Assembly: GCA_031256305.1 (NCBI GenBank)
Contig: JAIRQU010000084.1
Span: 1-5,429 of the forward strand
Length of the DNA stretch: 5,429 nucleotides
Direction: 5' to 3'
Source: Burkholderiaceae bacterium
Lineage (GTDB): Bacteria; Pseudomonadota; Gammaproteobacteria; Burkholderiales; Burkholderiaceae_C
Shown: positions 1-5,429 of the stretch, piece by piece
Position numbering within the stretch: position 1 is the first letter of the stretch
Layout of the letters: every line of letters starts with the position of its first letter
Made by a program: the position numbers and the translations under genes
Notes under the pieces: model-generated
The model's database searches: none
Told to the model about the DNA's origin: nothing
The model's input: only the letters and a program-made list of their open reading frames with translations

Positions 1-715
1 TCTTGGCGCGGCTGCCGGGATCGCGCACGCAAGCCTTGATTTCAAGCAGGCCTTGCTCGATTTCCGGCACCTGCTGGCGAAACAGTTCCACCATGAACGC
101 CGGAGCCGCGCGCGAAAGAATGACCGGCGCGCCGCGCAGCGTCGGGTCCACTTCCAGGATGATGGCGCGGACACGGTCGCCCGTGCGCAGGTTTTCCTTG
201 GGAATCATTTCACCGCGCCGCAAGCGCCCTTCCACGCGCCCGCTCTCGATCAGCACGTCGCCCTTGGCGTCGGAGCGCTTGACCGTGCCCATGAATATCT
301 TTTCGCCGCGGCTCATGAAATCGGTCAGCAGCATTTCGCGCTCGGCGTCGCGTATCTTTTGCAAAATTACCTGCTTGGCCGCCATCGCCCCGATCCGGCC
401 AATGGGCACCGATTCCACGCCCTCTTCGATGTATTCGCCGACCTCCGCGTCCGCCACGCGGTCCTTGGCGTCCATTAGCAATTCCTCGGCATCGGGGTTT
501 TGCAAACCCGCCTCGTCGGGCACCACCAGCCAGCGGCGGAAAGTCTCGTAGTCGCCGCTTTCGCGGTCAATCGCCACGCGGATGTCCACGTCGCCCTGGT
601 ACAAGCGCTTGGCCGCCTGGGCCAACGCCGCCTCCACGGCGCCGAATACCACGTCGCGCTCGACGTTCTTCTCGCGCGAGATTGCATCCACCAGCATCAA
701 CAGTTCACGGTTCAT
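1..715 (-). CDS. nusA: Transcription termination/antitermination factor NusA, 5' part (238 codons, runs off the window)
   Basis: NusA binds RNA polymerase and nascent RNA in the cytoplasm, promotes pausing and intrinsic termination, and takes part in antitermination complexes. Translating the minus strand from ATG at 715 gives an uninterrupted frame to the window edge, so the 3' part is missing. It starts MNRELLMLV. Residues about 1-130 are the polymerase-binding N-terminal domain, with the family stretch [16 protein letters not shown] at 53-68 and [16 protein letters not shown] at 112-127. Residues about 135-201 form the S1 RNA-binding domain ([20 protein letters not shown] at 161-180). The start of KH1 follows, with [21 protein letters not shown] at 207-227 and RDPGSRAK at 231-238. 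A GGAG Shine-Dalgarno-like site at 727-730 lies 11 bases before the start. It is 48 bases downstream of rimP on the same strand, the usual conserved operon order, normally followed by infB outside this window. Identity is certain from the sequence pattern. Confidence 0.97.
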   Translation of the reverse strand, partial: MNRELLMLVDAISREKNVERDVVFGAVEAALAQAAKRLYQGDVDIRVAIDRESGDYETFRRWLVVPDEAGLQNPDAEELLMDAKDRVADAEVGEYIEEGVESVPIGRIGAMAAKQVILQKIRDAEREMLLTDFMSRGEKIFMGTVKRSDAKGDVLIESGRVEGRLRRGEMIPKENLRTGDRVRAIILEVDPTLRGAPVILSRAAPAFMVELFRQQVPEIEQGLLEIKACVRDPGSRAK

Positions 716-726
716 GTCGTTTTACG

Positions 727-730
727 CTCC
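727..730 (-). promoter_or_regulatory. Ribosome binding site of nusA
   Basis: GGAG on the minus strand lies 11 bases upstream of the nusA ATG, slightly farther than optimal. It is the only purine-rich site in the 48-base rimP-nusA gap and supports the MNRELLM start. Confidence 0.5.
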
Positions 731-763
731 ACAGCAAAAGCGGCCGGCACGGCCATGTTTCCC

Positions 764-1375
764 TCAGCCTACGTCCGCCTGGCCCGCCTTGCCGTCGCGG
801 CCCTTGAAATCCACCACCGGCGCCAGCCGCGCGGCCGCCAATTCATCCAGCGTGAATACCAATGCCTGCTCCGGCAGCGTGCACTGGGCCTTTTGGGCGC
901 TCACCCGCCGGCCAGGCTTGCCCGGCGGCGGCTCGTCGCGCCAGACGATCCGCCAGCGGCCAGCCGCATCGGCTGCGGCATCGCCACCGGCCACGCTCAA
1001 TACGCCGCGAAACTTCTTGCGGTTGGCCGCGACCAGGCCGCCAGCAACCGCCGCGCCGACCGGCTCCTTGAGCGTCACGTCCACCAGCGCGCCGGCAAAT
1101 CGCTCGAAATCGCGCGCCTGGCGCAAAGGTCGGTCAATGCCCGGCGAGGCCACTTCCAACCGGCGGTAATCCGCGCCCGCCACTTCCAGCGCGTAATGCA
1201 ACTGGCGCGTGACACGCTCGCAATCCTCCAGCGTAATGGGGGGCGCAGCCGTTCCTGGCAACCAGGGCCAGTCGATCGTCACGCGCAACAGCCCGCCGGC
1301 GGAGCGTTCCAGCTCCACTAGTTCATAGCCCAGTGCGCGCACGGTATCGTCGATGGTCTGTTGCAGCGTCGTCAC
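764..1375 (-). CDS. rimP: Ribosome maturation factor RimP, GTG start, 203 aa
   Basis: RimP binds the free 30S subunit and helps its late maturation. The N-terminal alpha/beta domain spans about residues 1-85: GYELVELERSAGGLLRVTID at 16-35, EDCERVTRQL at 50-59 and the hallmark ASPGIDRPLR at 76-85. The C-terminal SH3-like domain runs from about 86 to 191 and ends ARLAPVVDFKGR (181-192). At 203 residues it is about 50 longer than E. coli RimP (150). There is extra sequence after the first strand of the core (about 36-45) and a longer insert in the C-terminal domain (about 104-170, containing the Pro/Lys-rich stretch RDEPPPGKPGRR). As I recall, this longer form is normal in Comamonadaceae. GTG at 1375 is the only reasonable start: no in-frame ATG, GTG or TTG lies between it and the upstream T-tract. 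No clear Shine-Dalgarno site is visible, so initiation may be weak. nusA follows 48 bases downstream. Function is firm by family; start is likely. Confidence 0.95.
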   Translation of the reverse strand: MTTLQQTIDDTVRALGYELVELERSAGGLLRVTIDWPWLPGTAAPPITLEDCERVTRQLHYALEVAGADYRRLEVASPGIDRPLRQARDFERFAGALVDVTLKEPVGAAVAGGLVAANRKKFRGVLSVAGGDAAADAAGRWRIVWRDEPPPGKPGRRVSAQKAQCTLPEQALVFTLDELAAARLAPVVDFKGRDGKAGQADVG

Positions 1376-1401
1376 GTTGATTTGCGGGTTTTCGCCACGA
1401 C

Positions 1402-1434
1402 AAAAAAAACGGGCGGTGGTCTCACCCCCGCCCG
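1402..1434 (-). terminator. Strong intrinsic (rho-independent) terminator after uvrC, upstream of rimP
   Basis: On the minus strand, CGGGCGG (1434-1428) pairs perfectly with CCGCCCG (1416-1410). After one A-G mismatch, three more pairs close a three-base loop at 1423-1421. The stem is followed directly by eight T residues (1409-1402). This is a textbook terminator for leftward transcription, about 80 bases after the uvrC stop. No T-run follows the stem on the plus strand, so it works in one direction only. The last T is only 26 bases before the rimP GTG, so it may also act as an attenuator in the rimP-nusA leader. Confidence 0.88.
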
Positions 1435-1451
1435 GTTGTCTGTGGTCGTGA

Positions 1452-1480
1452 ATTTTCTTGATTTTACACTATGAAGCCAA
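1452..1480 (-). promoter_or_regulatory. Weak candidate promoter for rimP-nusA
   Basis: The 80-base uvrC-terminator gap holds an unusually AT-rich patch. The best sigma-70-like pairing on the minus strand is TTGGCT (1480-1475), 17 bases, GAAAAT (1457-1452), each 4 of 6 to consensus. A TAAAAT hexamer (1466-1461) is also present but has no good -35 at the correct distance. If real, transcription would start near 1445 and the terminator hairpin would be the first thing in the leader. This is a weak visual match only; the true promoter could lie inside uvrC. Confidence 0.2.
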
Positions 1481-1514
1481 TCAAGGAGCCGGTTCGGCCC
1501 ATGCCTTCAGCGCC

Positions 1515-3524
1515 TCAGTGCAGCGCCCGGTAAATCTCCCCGGCCAGATCGCGCGCGATACCCTCGACGCTGGCAATATCTTCCACGCTGGCGCTGGTCA
1601 CGCCGCGAATGCCGCCAAAGCGCTGCAACAGCCGCGCGCGCCGCTTGGGGCCGATGCCGGGAATGTCTTCAAGCTGGCTGCCGCCGGTGCGCGTCCTGGC
1701 GCGCCGGGCGCGCATGCCGGTAATGGCGAAGCGGTGCGCCTCGTCGCGGATCTGCGCCACCAGCATCAGCGCGGCGGAATCCTTGCCCAGATAAATTTTT
1801 TCGCGCCCGTCGGCAAACACCAGTTCTTCCAGCCCGACCTTGCGCCCCTGGCCCTTTTCCACGCCGACGATGCGCTCCAGCGGCAGCCCCAGCGCCTCGA
1901 ACACCGCGCGCGCGACAGCCACCTGCCCCTTGCCGCCGTCGATCAGCACCAGATCGGGCAAGCGCGCCGTTGCGGGCGGCGCGGCGGCGTTCTGCGCATC
2001 GGCCCCGTCCGCCCCATTCGACGCGGCGGCTTGCAACCCCAGCGCCTCGGCCACCTTGCCATAACGGCGCAGCAGCGCCTGGCGCATGGCGGCATAGTCG
2101 TCGCCGGGCGTAATGCCCTCAATGTTGTAGCGCCGGTATTCGCGCGGCTGCATGGCATGGTGCGCGAACACCACGCACGAAGCCTGCGTGGCCTCGCCCG
2201 CGGTATGGCTGATGTCGAAGCACTCCATGCGCAGCGCGTCCAGGTCGGCGCCGGAAGCCTGCGCCAGATCAAGCGCCTCGGCCAGCGCGCGGGTGCGCGC
2301 CTGCTGAGAACCTTCCTCGGCCAGCAAGCGCGCCAATTGCAGATCGGCGTTCTTCTGCGCCATCTCCAGCCACAGGCGGCGCTGTTCGCGCGGCTGGAAC
2401 ACCGCCGTGACGCGGCGGCCCGCCTGGGCGCTCAGGGCCGCGATCAACTCGCGCCCGACCAGCGCGCCCAGCACCAGCACGCCCGGCGGCGGCGTGTCCA
2501 GATAGTGCTGGGCCAGAAACGCTTCGAGCACCTGGCGTTCGATGGACGGCGGTTCAACGGTCAGGATTGCAGGCGCGTCCGCCGTTGCCTGGTCATCGGC
2601 ATCATGGGCCAGCGCAACCGCCGCATCGACATGCGCAGGAAAGTAGGGCCTGTCGCCCAGATGCCGCCCGCCGCGCACCATCGCCAGATTGACGCAGGCG
2701 CGTCCGCCGCGCACCGCAACGGCCAGAATGTCCACGTCCTGATCGCTAGCCACCACTACCGACTGCTGGTGCAGCACCTTCGACAACGCCGCGATGCGGT
2801 TGCGCAGATCGGCCGCATGTTCGAACTCCAACTGGTCGGAATGCGCCATCATGCGCCGCTCCAGCTCGGCGAGCATCCGCGGCGCGCTGCCGTTGAGAAA
2901 GGCCGTGGCATCGGCCACGTCGGCAGCATACGCATCGGGAGTAATCAGTCCCGCGCACGGCCCGCTGCACCGCTTGATCTGGTAGAGCAGGCAGGGCCGC
3001 GTGCGGTGGGCAAATACCGTGTCCTCGCAGGTGCGCAGGCGGAACACCTTTTGCAAGAGCTGAATCGTCTCCTTGACCGCCCAGGCCGACGGATACGGGC
3101 CAAAGTACTGATGCTTGCGGTCAATCGCGCCCCGGTAATAGGCCATGCGCGGAAAAGCGTGCGCGGCGATCTTCAGATACGGATAGCTCTTGTCGTCGCG
3201 GAACAGGATGTTGTAGCGCGGCTTGAGCGTCTTGATGAGGTTGTCTTCCAGAATCAGCGCTTCGGCCTCGGAGCGCACCACGGTCGTCTCCAGCCGCGCG
3301 ATCTTGCCAACCATGTGTCCGATGCGCGTGTCCGCGTGGTTCTTCTGGAAATAACTGGACACGCGCTTTTTGAGGTTGCGCGCCTTGCCCACATAGAGCA
3401 CGCCGCCAGCCGCATCGAAATAGCGATAAACCCCCGGCAGCGCGGGTAGCGCGCCCACCTGCGCCAGCAGTTCAGGGCTGTGGCGGGTTGGTACGCCGCT
3501 ACCGGATGGAGACAAATCGCTCAT
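1515..3524 (-). CDS. uvrC: Excinuclease ABC subunit UvrC, complete, 669 aa
   Basis: UvrC is recruited to the UvrB-DNA complex at damaged sites and cuts the strand on both sides of the lesion in nucleotide excision repair. The GIY-YIG nuclease domain for the 3' cut covers about 28-108: GVY at 31-33, YVG at 44-46, probable catalytic R54 and metal-binding E93 within LILEDNLIK. Four cysteines, C166, C178, C186 and C190, match the cluster reported to hold a [4Fe-4S] centre in UvrC. The UVR domain that contacts UvrB is about 216-251. The RNase H-like domain for the 5' cut has D437 (FDIS), D529 (IDGG) and H597 (DEAHRFA) as the expected active-site residues. Two helix-hairpin-helix motifs close the protein (about 618-669, with [13 protein letters not shown]). 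Everything needed for activity is present. A low-complexity Ala/Asn/Asp stretch (about 498-521) sits between the two RNase H aspartates and is probably a disordered loop. The ATG at 3524 has no visible Shine-Dalgarno site and lies 13 bases after the toxin stop, so translational coupling to the toxin gene is possible. Confidence 0.98.
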   Translation of the reverse strand: MSDLSPSGSGVPTRHSPELLAQVGALPALPGVYRYFDAAGGVLYVGKARNLKKRVSSYFQKNHADTRIGHMVGKIARLETTVVRSEAEALILEDNLIKTLKPRYNILFRDDKSYPYLKIAAHAFPRMAYYRGAIDRKHQYFGPYPSAWAVKETIQLLQKVFRLRTCEDTVFAHRTRPCLLYQIKRCSGPCAGLITPDAYAADVADATAFLNGSAPRMLAELERRMMAHSDQLEFEHAADLRNRIAALSKVLHQQSVVVASDQDVDILAVAVRGGRACVNLAMVRGGRHLGDRPYFPAHVDAAVALAHDADDQATADAPAILTVEPPSIERQVLEAFLAQHYLDTPPPGVLVLGALVGRELIAALSAQAGRRVTAVFQPREQRRLWLEMAQKNADLQLARLLAEEGSQQARTRALAEALDLAQASGADLDALRMECFDISHTAGEATQASCVVFAHHAMQPREYRRYNIEGITPGDDYAAMRQALLRRYGKVAEALGLQAAASNGADGADAQNAAAPPATARLPDLVLIDGGKGQVAVARAVFEALGLPLERIVGVEKGQGRKVGLEELVFADGREKIYLGKDSAALMLVAQIRDEAHRFAITGMRARRARTRTGGSQLEDIPGIGPKRRARLLQRFGGIRGVTSASVEDIASVEGIARDLAGEIYRALH

Positions 3525-3537
3525 GGCTGGGTCACGA

Positions 3538-3948
3538 TCATTGCGGCTGGAATGGCTGAATATGCTGGCGCAGCCACTGTACGTAGGCCTCTTCCGTCAG
3601 ATCGCCGGCGGCCAAGGCCAGCATGGTCAGTACGCACTGGGCATCGTCCGCCTGTAGCGCCCAGCCGTTAAGATGCAGGAACAATTCCACGGCCACGAAC
3701 GCAATGCGTTTATTGCCGTCGATGAACAGCTGATTGCGCGCCAGGCCAAAACCATAGGCAACTGCCAAGGCGGCAGCATCCGGCTGGCCATAAGCGGCCA
3801 GATTCACGGGGCGGTTGATCGCTGATTCAAATAAGCCCTCGTCGCGTACCCCGCCGCGGCCGCCATGCTCGGACAACTGCTCCTGGTGCACGGCGCGCAA
3901 AACCTGGGCATCCAGCCAGATCCAGCCGCCGCTGACGGTCGCGCTCAT
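3538..3948 (-). CDS. doc: Doc-like (death-on-curing, Fic fold) toxin of a type II toxin-antitoxin pair, with His-to-Gln change in the Fic motif, 136 aa
   Basis: Doc toxins are small Fic-fold proteins that stop translation by phosphorylating elongation factor EF-Tu; their partner antitoxin neutralises them. The family pattern is clear: [18 protein letters not shown] (about 11-30), [15 protein letters not shown] (33-47) and [24 protein letters not shown] (50-73). The Fic loop FIDGNKR (75-81) follows, then a helix and LFLHLNGW (89-96). Length fits Doc (about 125-135 aa). K80 in the DGNKR loop is the Doc-type residue, where AMP-transferring Fic proteins have Gly or Ala. The odd feature is Q73 at the first position of the motif (expected HxFxDGNKR). 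In Doc of phage P1 the equivalent His66 is needed for toxicity, so this copy may be inactive or altered. The start ATG overlaps the antitoxin stop (ATGA), typical of translational coupling. uvrC begins 13 bases after the stop. Family assignment is firm; present-day toxicity is uncertain. Confidence 0.88.
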   Translation of the reverse strand: MSATVSGGWIWLDAQVLRAVHQEQLSEHGGRGGVRDEGLFESAINRPVNLAAYGQPDAAALAVAYGFGLARNQLFIDGNKRIAFVAVELFLHLNGWALQADDAQCVLTMLALAAGDLTEEAYVQWLRQHIQPFQPQ

Positions 3949-4172
3949 TTGGCCAGTTCCCGCAGCACGTGACGCCGCTTCTTCATGATTTTGCGCGCCG
4001 CTTCTATTTGCAGCTCGAAGTCCGCGTCATAGGGCGTCAACATCACCGCGCCGTGGGCTGTCTCGGTCACAAAGAGGGTGTTACCTTTTTCCAGTTTGAG
4101 CCGGGCCAGCAATTCCTTGGGCAGGATCAGACCGACGGAATTGCCGATCTGGGTCAGTTTGAGCGCGATCAT
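3945..4172 (-). CDS. AbrB/MazE/SpoVT-family antitoxin, partner of the Doc-like toxin, 75 aa
   Basis: Antitoxins of this type bind their own promoter through a swapped-hairpin AbrB dimer and neutralise the toxin with their C-terminal tail. Residues about 3-48 fit the AbrB fold: LKLTQIGNSVGLILPKELLA (4-23) is the classic first hairpin and helix, followed by KLEKGNTLFVTE (26-37). Residues about 49-75 are a charged, probably helical tail (DFELQIEAARKIMKKRRHVL at 51-70), the likely toxin-binding part. The start is supported by GAGG at 4181-4184, 8 bases before the ATG. The gene overlaps the toxin start by four bases, so the pair is one transcription unit. In phage P1 the Doc partner is Phd, a different fold; AbrB-type partners with Doc toxins are, as I recall, common in proteobacteria. 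Autoregulation is expected from the family; a candidate operator lies just upstream. Confidence 0.92.
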   Translation of the reverse strand: MIALKLTQIGNSVGLILPKELLARLKLEKGNTLFVTETAHGAVMLTPYDADFELQIEAARKIMKKRRHVLRELAK

Positions 4173-4180
4173 GGGATATG

Positions 4181-4184
4181 CCTC
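4181..4184 (-). promoter_or_regulatory. Ribosome binding site of the antitoxin gene
   Basis: GAGG on the minus strand lies 8 bases upstream of the antitoxin ATG. It fixes the start at 4172 and is the clearest Shine-Dalgarno site in the window. Confidence 0.65.
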
Positions 4185-4190
4185 ATGTTT

Positions 4191-4204
4191 TAACGATTGT
4201 TATA
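4191..4204 (-). promoter_or_regulatory. Candidate -10 element of the toxin-antitoxin promoter with overlapping palindromic operator
   Basis: On the minus strand TATAAC (4204-4199) is a good -10 hexamer (5 of 6) placed to start transcription near 4192, about 20 bases before the antitoxin ATG. No convincing -35 is seen (TTGCGC at 19 bases spacing is the nearest). The perfect four-base inverted repeat TAAC-N4-GTTA (4191-4202) overlaps the -10, where an AbrB-type autorepressor would be expected to bind. The arms are short and such repeats occur by chance, so this is suggestive only. The same bases lie just upstream of earP on the other strand. Confidence 0.35.
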
Positions 4205-4212
4205 TTAATGCG

Positions 4213-5346
4213 GTGCCCAACCCGCGCAACCCGCCGCCCGCTTTGTGGGATATTTTCTGCCGCGTCATCGACAACCACGGCGACTTGGGCGTGTGCTGGC
4301 GGCTATCGCGCCAACTGGCCGCGCGCGGTCACGCGGTGCGGCTGTGGGTGGACGACCCGCGCGCTCTGCGCTGGATGGCCCCCGGCGCATTGCAAGGCGC
4401 TCTTGCAAACATCACCGTGCTGCCGTGGACGCAGCCATTCGCGCCACTGCCCGATTCAGCGCCTTGCGCCGACGTGTGGATCGAAGCCTTCGGCTGTGAC
4501 ATCCCGCCCGAATTCATCGCGTCCCGCGCCCAGCGCGTTGCCGCGAACATCGCGCCACCGCCGGTCTGGATCAATCTGGAATACCTGAGCGCCGAGCGCC
4601 ATGTCGAGCGCCTGCACGGCTTGCCCTCGCCCGTGCTGCACGGGCCGGCGGCGGGTTGGACCAAGTGGTTTTACTACCCCGGCTTTACCCCCGCCACCGG
4701 CGGCCTGTTGCACGAAGACGATTTGCCCGCGCGCCAGGCCGCGTTCGACCGCGCGGCCTGGCGGCGCGCGCAAGGCGTGCCTGCTGGCGCGCTCGCCGCA
4801 TCGCTGTTCTGCTACGAACCGCCCGCGCTGCCCGAACTGCTGGCGCGCTGGCGGCAAAGCGCGCAGCCTACCCGCCTGTTCGTCACCGCCGGACGCGCGG
4901 CGGATGCGGCGCGGCAGGCCATGCGCACCATAAATGCGCCTAGCGCAACGGTTACGGGCACGCTAACACCGGCCTGGCTGCCCTACCTGCCGCAAACCGC
5001 CTACGACGAACTGTTGTGGGGGTGCGACCTGAACTTCGTGCGTGGCGAGGATTCACTGGTGCGCGCGCTGCTGGCGGGCCAGCCCCTGGTGTGGCACATC
5101 TACCCGCAGCACGACGGCGCGCACCACGCCAAACTGCAAGCCTTTCTCGACTGGCTGGACGCCCCGCCCAGTCTGCGCGATTTCCACCGCGCCTGGAACG
5201 GCATCGCATCCACACCGCTGCCCGCACTGGAACTGGATGCGTGGCGCGAATGCGCAAGCGCCGCGCGCGCGCGCCTTCTGGCGCAACTAGATCTGGCCAG
5301 CCAGTTGACTCGCTTTGTGACCAGCAAGCGGCAGACGATAAAATGA
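4213..5346 (+). CDS. earP: EF-P arginine 32 rhamnosyltransferase EarP, probable GTG start, 377 aa
   Basis: EarP transfers rhamnose from dTDP-beta-L-rhamnose to the conserved Arg of elongation factor P, activating EF-P for rescue of ribosomes stalled at polyproline. It acts in the cytoplasm. The protein has the family's two Rossmann-like halves (GT-B type). The N-terminal motif WDIFCRVIDNHGDLGVCWRL (12-31) carries D20 and D24, matching the catalytic aspartates of known EarP proteins. The middle has INLEYLSAERHVERLHGLPS (120-139) and KWFYYPGFTPATGGLL (151-166). The sugar-nucleotide site is at RGEDS (277-281, with E279) and LVWHIYPQHDGAH (292-304). Length is normal. The start is not settled: GTG at 4213 gives 11 residues before the conserved W; TTG at 4243 would start right at it; ATG at 4171 adds 14 unconserved residues and would overlap the antitoxin start codon on the other strand. 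None but the ATG has even a weak Shine-Dalgarno site. A probable efp starts 73 bases downstream, which agrees with the function. Identity is firm. Confidence 0.95.
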   Translation: MPNPRNPPPALWDIFCRVIDNHGDLGVCWRLSRQLAARGHAVRLWVDDPRALRWMAPGALQGALANITVLPWTQPFAPLPDSAPCADVWIEAFGCDIPPEFIASRAQRVAANIAPPPVWINLEYLSAERHVERLHGLPSPVLHGPAAGWTKWFYYPGFTPATGGLLHEDDLPARQAAFDRAAWRRAQGVPAGALAASLFCYEPPALPELLARWRQSAQPTRLFVTAGRAADAARQAMRTINAPSATVTGTLTPAWLPYLPQTAYDELLWGCDLNFVRGEDSLVRALLAGQPLVWHIYPQHDGAHHAKLQAFLDWLDAPPSLRDFHRAWNGIASTPLPALELDAWRECASAARARLLAQLDLASQLTRFVTSKRQTIK

Positions 5347-5364
5347 TACGTTTTACGCAATTTA

Positions 5365-5390
5365 GCGGGCGCGCAATGCGTGCAACCCGC
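5365..5390 (+). other. GC-rich hairpin between earP and efp
   Basis: GCGGG (5365-5369) pairs with CCCGC (5386-5390). Inside, CGCGC (5370-5374) pairs with GCGTG (5378-5382), including one G-T pair, with a three-base loop and a three-base bulge on the 3' side. Only a short CTTTG follows, so it is at best a weak terminator that would let efp be read from earP, or a leader structure for efp. I see no convincing promoter in the 73-base gap. Confidence 0.35.
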
Positions 5391-5419
5391 CTTTGCCATA
5401 TCTGACTGGAACTCCAATC

Positions 5420-5429
5420 ATGAAAATCG
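5420..5429 (+). CDS. efp: Probable elongation factor P, first codons only
   Basis: Only ATG AAA ATC G is inside the window (M-K-I). This fits EF-P of Comamonadaceae, which as I recall begins MKIAQEIRAGN, and efp commonly follows earP in beta-proteobacteria. EF-P is the protein that EarP modifies; it stimulates peptide bond formation at polyproline. The upstream GGA at 5408-5410 is a poor ribosome binding site. The call rests mainly on gene context; ten bases cannot prove it. Confidence 0.6.

Noticed and set aside
3..551. Long plus-strand open frames over the left edge, including 3-551 and 53-478.
   Set aside because: They lie opposite nusA, whose minus-strand translation matches the family throughout; they carry no domain of their own.
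500..1321. A 273-codon plus-strand frame across the nusA-rimP junction.
   Set aside because: It crosses two well-supported minus-strand genes and is composed mainly of Arg, Ala, Gln and His, typical of an antisense shadow.
1691..1712. GC-rich inverted repeat (GGCGCGCC and neighbouring GCGCGC) in the 3' half of uvrC.
   Set aside because: It encodes the Arg-rich stretch RARRART of UvrC and has no T-run; alternating GCGC is common in this composition.
1458..3449. A 663-codon open frame on the plus strand running opposite almost all of uvrC.
   Set aside because: It is a mirror of uvrC codon use in GC-rich DNA. Its translation is Arg/Ala/Gln/His-rich with no recognisable domain, while the minus strand encodes a complete UvrC with all catalytic residues.
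4078..4212. N-terminal extension of earP back to ATG 4078.
   Set aside because: It would overlap the antitoxin coding region deeply, and the added residues resemble nothing in EarP, whose conserved part begins near the W at 4246.
4456..4857. Minus-strand frames opposite earP (also 4329-4664 and 4952-5417).
   Set aside because: earP is continuous and motif-complete on the plus strand; the opposite frames have no family features.
1..5429. CRISPR arrays, tRNA or rRNA genes, insertion sequences, integrase or attachment sites.
   Set aside because: None was seen: no regularly spaced repeats, no tRNA-like cloverleaf ends in the short gaps, no transposase or recombinase motifs.

Overview
The window looks like chromosomal DNA from a GC-rich beta-proteobacterium of the order Burkholderiales, most likely Comamonadaceae or a close relative. 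This rests on remembered family resemblance: the long RimP with its extra C-terminal segment, the NusA N-terminus beginning MNRELLMLV, the EarP opening around WDIFCRVIDNHGDLGVCWRL, and an EF-P that appears to start M-K-I. No search was run. Coding density is high and no gene-free stretch exceeds about 140 bases.

Layout. Minus strand, from the left edge: the 5' part of nusA (1-715, running off the window), then rimP (764-1375, GTG start), forming a rimP-nusA operon. A strong intrinsic terminator on the same strand (1434 down to 1402) lies between uvrC and rimP. uvrC (1515-3524) is complete. Immediately upstream of uvrC are a Doc/Fic-type toxin (3538-3948) and an AbrB/MazE-type antitoxin (3945-4172), which overlap by four bases. 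All five genes are read leftward. The plus strand carries earP (about 4213-5346) and the first ten bases of a probable efp (5420 onward).

How the genes relate. rimP and nusA serve ribosome maturation and transcription elongation/termination. uvrC is the dual-incision nuclease of nucleotide excision repair. earP and efp form an enzyme-substrate pair: EarP rhamnosylates the arginine of EF-P, which relieves ribosome stalling at polyproline. The toxin-antitoxin pair looks like a small accessory insertion in the space between uvrC and earP, and it leaves uvrC only 13 bases behind the toxin stop codon.

Most of the window is ordinary housekeeping sequence. The points worth a second look are: the Doc-like toxin has glutamine where the Fic motif should have its catalytic histidine; uvrC appears to be the third gene of a toxin-antitoxin transcription unit; the rimP-nusA operon starts only 26 bases past a strong terminator, so it must be read through it or be controlled by it; and a small palindrome overlaps the likely antitoxin promoter. 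I see no clearly new system here.
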